Assembly (NCBI GenBank): GCA_023131215.1 | Contig: JAGLZV010000077.1 | Location: 1 to 28,374, forward strand | DNA: 28,374 bases | Direction: 5' to 3' | From: Candidatus Methanophagales archaeon | Lineage (GTDB): Archaea; Halobacteriota; Syntropharchaeia; Alkanophagales; Methanospirareceae | In this document: positions 23,265-28,374 of the stretch, in pieces | How positions within the stretch are numbered: position 1 is the stretch's first letter | Layout of the letters: each line of letters begins with the position of its first letter | The notes under the pieces: model-generated | What the model was told of the DNA's origin: nothing | The model's input: only the letters and a program-made list of their open reading frames with translations | The model's database searches: none | Program-made: the position numbers and the translations under genes

Positions 23265-24676
23265 TACGACACAACCTGCACTTTCGATACCTTAATAGAA
23301 GGTGAAACGACATTATAAATCTGCCTTGTGTCGTTCCCAACCATTTCCACATCTTTCAATACCTCTTGCATGTTGCCCACGAGCATCACCTGCGTAACAG
23401 GGAACAACTCACCCTTTTTAATGCCAAAAGCATTCTGCACGACAACGGAGAAATCGCCGGATGCTCTTGAAGCCGTATGTGCGCCAATTACATCATTTAC
23501 AAACAATCCTTCATCACGTATTTCGCTGATGATTTCTTCTTTGGAAGCACTGCTTTCCCTCTCTTTTATAATGAAATTCGTTGCTCCGGGGGTTGGTAAA
23601 TTGTCGAAACTTCTTATTGCGTTACCTGTGCTTTCCACACCGTCTTTACCGGCGGTGTAAGAATCATACAGGAAATTTTTTAGCACGCCTTTTTCCACTA
23701 AGCTCGTAGGTTGAGAGGGAACGCCTTCGCCATCCATCTTCCTGCTGTTTACACCCAGCGGCATCGTGCCATCGTCTATAATCGTGAGAGTTTCAGAAGC
23801 TATTTCTTGTCCTTTTTTACCATGATAGGGTGATTGTTTTCGCTGCACATTCTCAGCACTCAGTTGTGGAATCAAGGTGTAAGCTAAAAGGCTTTGCACC
23901 GCTCTGGGCGAGAAAACGACAGGAATCTGTGTCGTTTTTAGCTTCTTACCCCCTAAGCTGCCTGCCGCTATTTTCACTGCCTCTCTGCCAATCCATTCAA
24001 AATCTATGTCACCGAGCATTCTGCTTACTTTTCCCTCCCAGCCGGATGTGTCCTCTCCGCTACCACCAGCTTCACTTGCCACAACCATTATCCCCGCGGA
24101 GGCATAAGTGCCTGTATCATTCGTTTCGATACCTTCGGAATTCAAAATGTAGGTTTCATCGTAAGCAGCGGCGAAACTGCCTTCTGTTGGTGTGCATGTC
24201 ACGCTTTTTTTCACTTCGTACTTTTTCATCCCCGTTAGCATCTCTTTGCAATATCCTATCGCATCCTCGCTCCCACCCTCAACTGCAAGAAGGTCAATTA
24301 TTCGGTTATCAAAAGTTTTTTCCGGTTTCTTGTAGCTACGCTTGCTACGCTTTGATGACACAAAGCCGGAAAAATTCGGGTCTTGCTCGGATACCCTCGC
24401 TTGTTTTATCGCATGCTCCACGCATTCTTCTATTTTCCCATTTTCCAAAGCCGTAGTGTATGAAAATCCTATTTTATTTGATATTACCACTCGCACTCCA
24501 ATGCCTGTGCTTTTCACGTGCTTCACCTTTTTTACTTCCTCTCGCTCAAGGTCAATGCTTAGAACATCACTTCGTTCTCCATAAATTTCCGCCTGATCAC
24601 AGCTTTCCAACGCTTTTTCCAGTCCTTTATGCATGATGTCGAGCATTTTGTTTCTCACTTTTGTATAACCCCCCAT
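23264..24676 (-). CDS. pmbA: TldD/PmbA family protein, PmbA (TldE)-like
   Basis: 470 residues. The family forms TldD-TldE peptidase complexes that process unfolded or modified peptides. Visible signatures: AEIYGERSDVLSIDLEREEVKKV and GIGVRVV in the N-terminal domain, and FSPRAVQSLLAYTLIPQLSAENVQ, GEGVPSQPTSLVEKGVLKNFLYDSYTA and NFIIKERESS in the C-terminal domain. No HExxxH zinc motif of TldD is present, so it is the PmbA/TldE type. ATG 24676 has GGAG four bases upstream. A tldD partner is not in the window; it may be further off. Confidence 0.9.
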   Translation of the reverse strand: MGGYTKVRNKMLDIMHKGLEKALESCDQAEIYGERSDVLSIDLEREEVKKVKHVKSTGIGVRVVISNKIGFSYTTALENGKIEECVEHAIKQARVSEQDPNFSGFVSSKRSKRSYKKPEKTFDNRIIDLLAVEGGSEDAIGYCKEMLTGMKKYEVKKSVTCTPTEGSFAAAYDETYILNSEGIETNDTGTYASAGIMVVASEAGGSGEDTSGWEGKVSRMLGDIDFEWIGREAVKIAAGSLGGKKLKTTQIPVVFSPRAVQSLLAYTLIPQLSAENVQRKQSPYHGKKGQEIASETLTIIDDGTMPLGVNSRKMDGEGVPSQPTSLVEKGVLKNFLYDSYTAGKDGVESTGNAIRSFDNLPTPGATNFIIKERESSASKEEIISEIRDEGLFVNDVIGAHTASRASGDFSVVVQNAFGIKKGELFPVTQVMLVGNMQEVLKDVEMVGNDTRQIYNVVSPSIKVSKVQVVS

Positions 24677-24764
24677 TTACTCCTTTTTCTCACACATATA
24701 AACACCTATTTTAAGGCTGTTTTTATCTTCTTTTGGGATTTGGAAATTGGGATTTACTTGGTAT

Positions 24765-24853
24765 AAACCTTTCTTTAAAAAGAAAGCTTTACCAAAGAAA
24801 TTATTATTTTTTCTTTTAGCACAGGTTTTCTTTTTTCTAAAAAGAAAAAGTGT
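24765..24853. repeat. Dispersed composite repeat (elements A and B joined)
   Basis: Element A (24765-24796, with palindrome CTTTCTTTAAAAAGAAAG) runs directly into element B (24791-24853). The B part equals 9021-9065 over 45 bases and 7187-7230 at 43 of 44. It lies between divergent pmbA and XPB genes, about 85 bases before the XPB start. The rest of the 263-base gap is A+T-rich and includes a short GGGATTTGG-type stretch near 24735-24755. Confidence 0.85.
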
Positions 24854-24939
24854 TTTGACATTGGGATTTATTATCCGGTATACAAATACAAAGAAATGAT
24901 TTTATAATCCTTTGAATCGTAATTAAAATTAAGGTAAAA

Positions 24940-26292
24940 GTGATAAAATTAAGCTATGAAAAGGGAACAATAGTGGTAAAGAGCAATTTCAAGCTGCCTC
25001 ATACCGTTTGGGATAATAGAGTGGGATGTTATAGATGCTTGCCGATGTTCTATAAGGACTTGACAGACTACCTAAACCTATCTAATCTCGCTTACGAAGA
25101 CAATGTTGTTCTGGACTTAATGCCCATGCAGAATTTAACCTGCAATTTGACACTGCACGACTACCAGAAGGATGCACTAAACAAATGGCTGCAAACAAAG
25201 AACGGTGCTTTGGTTTTACCCACCGGTGCGGGCAAGACAATAATAGGAATAAAAGCGATTTCGGTGCTGAATGTCCCTGCACTGGTGGTAGTGCCAACTT
25301 TAGAGTTGGTCAAGCAATGGAAAAATGAATTGGTGAACAAATTTGGAGTTGAAGTTGGGACATACACGGGTGAGGAGCACATATTAGAACCAATAACAGT
25401 CTCAACTTATGATACCGCATATTTAAGGGCTGAAGAGCTTGGAAACAGGTTCCTTTTCTTACTCTTCGATGAGGTTCACCATCTGCCTTCGCCTGGATAT
25501 GCGAACATAGCAGAGATGTTTATTGCTCCTTACAGGCTGGGATTGACCGCGACTTATGAACGAGAAGACGGGCTCCATAAAGACCTCGAAAGACTGATAG
25601 GAGGAAAGGTTTATGAAATTGAGATAGATAAACTGCGGGGCAAGTATTTAGCTGAATATACAACGAAGAAAATCGTTACCGATTTAACTGAAGATGAAAG
25701 GGAGGAATACGAAAAATACCACTCGGCATTCAGCGAGTTCTTGAAAAAGAGGAACATAATCCTGAAATCACCCAAGGATTTCAGGTTGCTCGTTATGAGG
25801 AGCGGTCGTGACGCAAGTGCGAGAGAGGCTTTGCTGGCGAGAAACAAAGCGAGACAGATAGCTTTAAACTCGAAATCGAAGTTAAATGCTCTTTCTGAAA
25901 TTCTGGAAAATCATTTCGGTGAACGAATGATAATATTCACGGAGCATAATTCTTTAGTTTACGCAATTTCCAAGGAGTTCCTCATACCTGCGATCACGCA
26001 TACAACACAAAAAGAGGAGCGGGCGGAAATCCTGGAAAACTTCCGGGAGGGGAAATATAAGGTGGTAGTAACATCCAAGGTTCTGGAAGAGGGCATTGAT
26101 GTTCCTGAAGCTTCGGTTGGTGTTATATTGAGCGGAAGTGGAAGTAAAAGGGAATACAAGCAGAGATTGGGTCGTATATTGCGAAAGAAAGAAGGGAAAC
26201 TCGCAATTCTTTACGAAATCGTATCAAAAAAGACGACTGAAATTGCAATATCAAGGAGGCGTAGAGGCACGAAAGCTAAGATGTCTGAATAA
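24940..26292 (+). CDS. xpb: XPB/Rad25-type superfamily 2 DNA helicase
   Basis: 450 residues from GTG 24940 (AAGGT just upstream). The N-terminal 70 residues form the damage-recognition-like domain. Helicase domain 1 has Walker A PTGAGKT (94-100), DEVH (177-180) and the XPB-specific RED motif (208-210, TYEREDG). A thumb-like insert follows, then domain 2 with the late motifs VLEEGIDVPEAS and QRLGRILR. Archaeal XPB unwinds DNA during repair together with the nuclease Bax1, and a bax1 gene lies 550 bases downstream on the same strand, beyond a small inserted pair. That arrangement makes the assignment firm. Confidence 0.93.
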   Translation: MIKLSYEKGTIVVKSNFKLPHTVWDNRVGCYRCLPMFYKDLTDYLNLSNLAYEDNVVLDLMPMQNLTCNLTLHDYQKDALNKWLQTKNGALVLPTGAGKTIIGIKAISVLNVPALVVVPTLELVKQWKNELVNKFGVEVGTYTGEEHILEPITVSTYDTAYLRAEELGNRFLFLLFDEVHHLPSPGYANIAEMFIAPYRLGLTATYEREDGLHKDLERLIGGKVYEIEIDKLRGKYLAEYTTKKIVTDLTEDEREEYEKYHSAFSEFLKKRNIILKSPKDFRLLVMRSGRDASAREALLARNKARQIALNSKSKLNALSEILENHFGERMIIFTEHNSLVYAISKEFLIPAITHTTQKEERAEILENFREGKYKVVVTSKVLEEGIDVPEASVGVILSGSGSKREYKQRLGRILRKKEGKLAILYEIVSKKTTEIAISRRRRGTKAKMSE

Positions 26293-26340
26293 GAAAGAAG
26301 ATCTTTGATCAACTTTTCTTTATAAGAGAGGTTTTTGCAA

Positions 26341-26601
26341 ATGAAGTTAAAAGTAGCAGTAACAAAGAGCGCAGAAAAGCATATATCCAAGCATGACATT
26401 GAGAAAAGGGAGATTCTTCAGATGTTAAACCATCCACGTTTTTTGAAAAAGACAAAAGAGAGATACGTTCTCTATGGCAAGACCGATGCGGGGAGATACC
26501 TGACCCTGGTCTTAAAGCGAAGGGGAGAAGTATATTTTCTGGTTACAGCAAGAGAAAGCACTGATGATGAAAAAAGTTTATATCGAAAGAAGACAAAATA
26601 A
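26341..26601 (+). CDS. BrnT/DUF4258-like putative toxin
   Basis: 86 residues from ATG 26341 (TTG 26335 would add two). It shows HISKHDIEKREILQMLNHP, ERYVLYGKTDAGRYLTLVLK, YFLVTARES and a basic LYRKKTK end, the plan of small RelE/BrnT-like RNase toxins. It resembles the protein at 7237-7503. It is followed after 17 bases by a small acidic gene, the likely antitoxin, and the pair lies between XPB and bax1, which are normally adjacent. Confidence 0.65.
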   Translation: MKLKVAVTKSAEKHISKHDIEKREILQMLNHPRFLKKTKERYVLYGKTDAGRYLTLVLKRRGEVYFLVTARESTDDEKSLYRKKTK

Positions 26602-26618
26602 AAAATAGGGAAATAGCA

Positions 26619-26825
26619 ATGAAAAAGGTGAAGATAAGAAGCATTGAGGATTTAAATTCCGTGCCTGAAGGGCTTTTCGAGATTGAAGAATGGGATTTAG
26701 AAGCGGAACTTCTGGAAGAAGTAGACGCAAAACTTATCGTGAAAGAGGATATCGTGGAAGTCGCCGTAGATCCAGAAACCTTTGAGAGAGTGAAAGAGAA
26801 AAAAATGGTTCTCGTTTCCTCTTAA
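26619..26825 (+). CDS. Small acidic protein, putative antitoxin
   Basis: 68 residues, strongly acidic (EIEEWDLEAELLEEVDAKL). No family recognised. It reads KIRSIEDLNSVPEGLFEIEEW and ends ETFERVKEKKMVLVSS. The role as antitoxin is inferred only from its position behind the BrnT-like gene and its charge opposite to the basic toxin. It ends 14 bases before the bax1 start. Confidence 0.6.
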   Translation: MKKVKIRSIEDLNSVPEGLFEIEEWDLEAELLEEVDAKLIVKEDIVEVAVDPETFERVKEKKMVLVSS

Positions 26826-26839
26826 AGCAATAAGAAGAA

Positions 26840-28374
26840 GTGTTACCAAGTGAACTCCTCGTAACGAAGATAAGAAAGGACAGGATATACCCAGTTTTCG
26901 CTGAGATAGACGAAGAGCATCTGGAATTGGCTGAGGAGCTTATAGAAGTTTATAGTAATTTTGCAGGTAAAAAGAAGAGCGAGATAGATGAAATAGTGGC
27001 GGAGTTTGAACAGGGCTTGAATTTCAAACTTGTAAGAGGATTGAGAACGCTTTTAGAGCGAAGGTGCATCTTCAAGTCGAAGTTCGCAATTGAACCCGTG
27101 TTGGCGAGAAGGGCTGTTTTTGAGACGGCGAGCAGCAAAAAAGTCACGATTGGAAAAGAAAGAGAGAAGGTAATGGAAGAGGTTGCAAAGAAACTGAACA
27201 TTTCTGTTGATGATTTAGAGCAATCTTTATGGGCAGACCAGGAATCTGAGGTTGTACTGGATGATTTTGCAGCTTTAACTCCAGAAGAGCTGTTAAAGTT
27301 GTATAACCTTTCACTTGCTCAAACGCTATTGTTTAAATCCACGGGTATGACCATCTCGTTTAAAAGCAATTATAAAGAGATTTTCCGTGCAATTAAATAT
27401 CTTGGATTGATGTATATCCCGGAGGGGAATAAGGTAAGGATTGAAGGCGCTTCGTCATTGCTGAAATTGAGTGAGCGGTATGGCACGTCGCTGGCAAAAT
27501 TGCTTCCCGTGATTGTCAACAGCGATGAATGGGAAATAGATGCCGAGATTGTTATCAGGCGCGATACACCGAGGATTTATCATTTTGTGATGGACAGCAG
27601 GAGTAAGAATTTGTTAATGAGTGAAGAGAAAGAGGCAAAAACTACGTTTGATAGCAGCGTTGAAGAACGGTTTTATAATGCGTTTACATCCTCGCCGGCA
27701 TCAAAGGGCTGGGAATTGATACGGGAGCCGGATGCGGTTTTCACGGAAAGCAAAGCCGTGTTCATACCGGATTTTAAGTTCAAGCATACGGAGATAGGCA
27801 TAGAAACCTATTTTGAAATCATGGGGTTCTGGACGGAGGATTACATAAAAAGGAAGTTGTCAAAACTTAGAGCGGTACCTTTCAACATTTTAGTGGCAAT
27901 TGATAAGAACCTCGCATGTTTTAATTCGGCAAATACCGATTTGGGTCTTCATCAGCCCATGATTCTGTACAACAGGAAAGTTCCTGTTGGTGAGGTGCTC
28001 AGGTATTTAATGAAGATTGAGAAGGAAGCGATAGAGAAGCAAGTGGAAAGTTTTAAGTTTGAGGGAACGCAGATAAAGCTCGAGGGAGACATAATCCCCA
28101 TTAAGGATATTGCCATGCGATATAATGTTGGTAAAGAGGCGGTAAGAGCATGTTTGAATAACCCGGGTTATGTTGTGTTTAAAGAGGTAGTGGTTAAAAA
28201 GGGGCTGTTGAGCGAAGTGAAGGAAAAACTCTCTTCTAAAAATATAAAATTGTATGTAGAAGCAAGGAGGATTATTGAGGATATTGGCTTACTAAATCCT
28301 GATGAGGTTTTGGCAAAAATCGGGTTTAAGGTGAAATGGAAAGGTCTGGACATAGGTGCTGCAAGTATTGAGTT
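26840..28374 (+). CDS. bax1: Bax1-type nuclease (DUF790), partner of XPB; runs off the window
   Basis: A frame open from GTG 26840 to the right edge (511 codons, no stop). It starts LPSELLVTKIRKDRIYPVFAEI, the DUF790 family start, and contains FNILVAIDKNLA and the PD-(D/E)xK core: D311 (VFIPDFKF), E326 (YFEIMGFW) and a Lys in the following EDYIKRKLSKL helix. Bax1 binds archaeal XPB and cuts DNA beside a bubble in repair. The N-terminal half is helical (EIDEIVAEFEQGLNFKLVRGL, RTLLERRCIF). It is separated from XPB by a putative toxin-antitoxin pair. The C-terminus is outside the window. Confidence 0.88.
   Translation, partial: MLPSELLVTKIRKDRIYPVFAEIDEEHLELAEELIEVYSNFAGKKKSEIDEIVAEFEQGLNFKLVRGLRTLLERRCIFKSKFAIEPVLARRAVFETASSKKVTIGKEREKVMEEVAKKLNISVDDLEQSLWADQESEVVLDDFAALTPEELLKLYNLSLAQTLLFKSTGMTISFKSNYKEIFRAIKYLGLMYIPEGNKVRIEGASSLLKLSERYGTSLAKLLPVIVNSDEWEIDAEIVIRRDTPRIYHFVMDSRSKNLLMSEEKEAKTTFDSSVEERFYNAFTSSPASKGWELIREPDAVFTESKAVFIPDFKFKHTEIGIETYFEIMGFWTEDYIKRKLSKLRAVPFNILVAIDKNLACFNSANTDLGLHQPMILYNRKVPVGEVLRYLMKIEKEAIEKQVESFKFEGTQIKLEGDIIPIKDIAMRYNVGKEAVRACLNNPGYVVFKEVVVKKGLLSEVKEKLSSKNIKLYVEARRIIEDIGLLNPDEVLAKIGFKVKWKGLDIGAASIE

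Noticed and set aside
26826..28374. An apparently gene-free 1.5-kb stretch at the right end
   Set aside because: It is the Bax1 reading frame from GTG 26840, which has no stop inside the window; a short minus-strand frame inside it (28168-28353) is a shadow.

Overview
The window comes from an archaeon, most likely a methanogen-related euryarchaeon (Halobacteriota). Support: an archaeal aIF2-gamma, an XPB helicase with its nuclease partner Bax1, an archaeal-type TrmI, a DUF123 protein, QueE (archaeosine-type deazaguanine pathway), TATA-box promoters with short or absent leaders, many VapBC-type genes, and an F420/heterodisulfide-reductase-linked redox operon (MvhD + FrhB/FdhB + FdhA-like). An ANME-1/Syntrophoarchaeia-type organism would fit, but that is inference; no mcr or rRNA gene lies in the window.

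Layout. 1-9.5 kb is mostly housekeeping and energy metabolism: the end of a rhomboid protease (+), a three-gene redox operon (-), queE (+), aIF2-gamma (-), an acyl-CoA dehydrogenase (+) with an unusual active site, a toxin-antitoxin-like pair, nadA (-) and a DUF123 protein. 9.5-11.3 kb is decaying accessory DNA: a DUF104 antitoxin with a truncated PIN toxin, a transglutaminase-like gene broken by two stops, and a secreted Cys-rich protein that runs into an inverted repeat. 11.3-17.4 kb returns to core genes: trmI, an ATP-grasp ligase, ileS, a ferredoxin and an adenosine-specific kinase.

17.5-23.2 kb is the most unusual part. It holds vapBC, an AAA+ ATPase with an N-terminal MIT-like domain (Vps4-like) cut by one in-frame TGA, a predicted PD-(D/E)xK nuclease, and three copies (one full, two truncated) of an unrecognised beta-rich plus helical protein. 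Two copies share a 103-bp identical stretch and flank the ATPase/nuclease segment as direct repeats. Orphan antitoxin-like genes and VapC fragments follow. 23.2-28.4 kb holds a PmbA/TldE-like gene (-), then XPB and Bax1 separated by a small toxin-antitoxin-like pair. Bax1 runs off the right edge.

A family of short A+T-rich palindromic elements is scattered between genes. In two places such elements abut or supply stop codons, and one copy encloses two G+C-rich hairpins. No tRNA, rRNA or CRISPR array was recognised, and no gene-free stretch exceeds about 300 bases.
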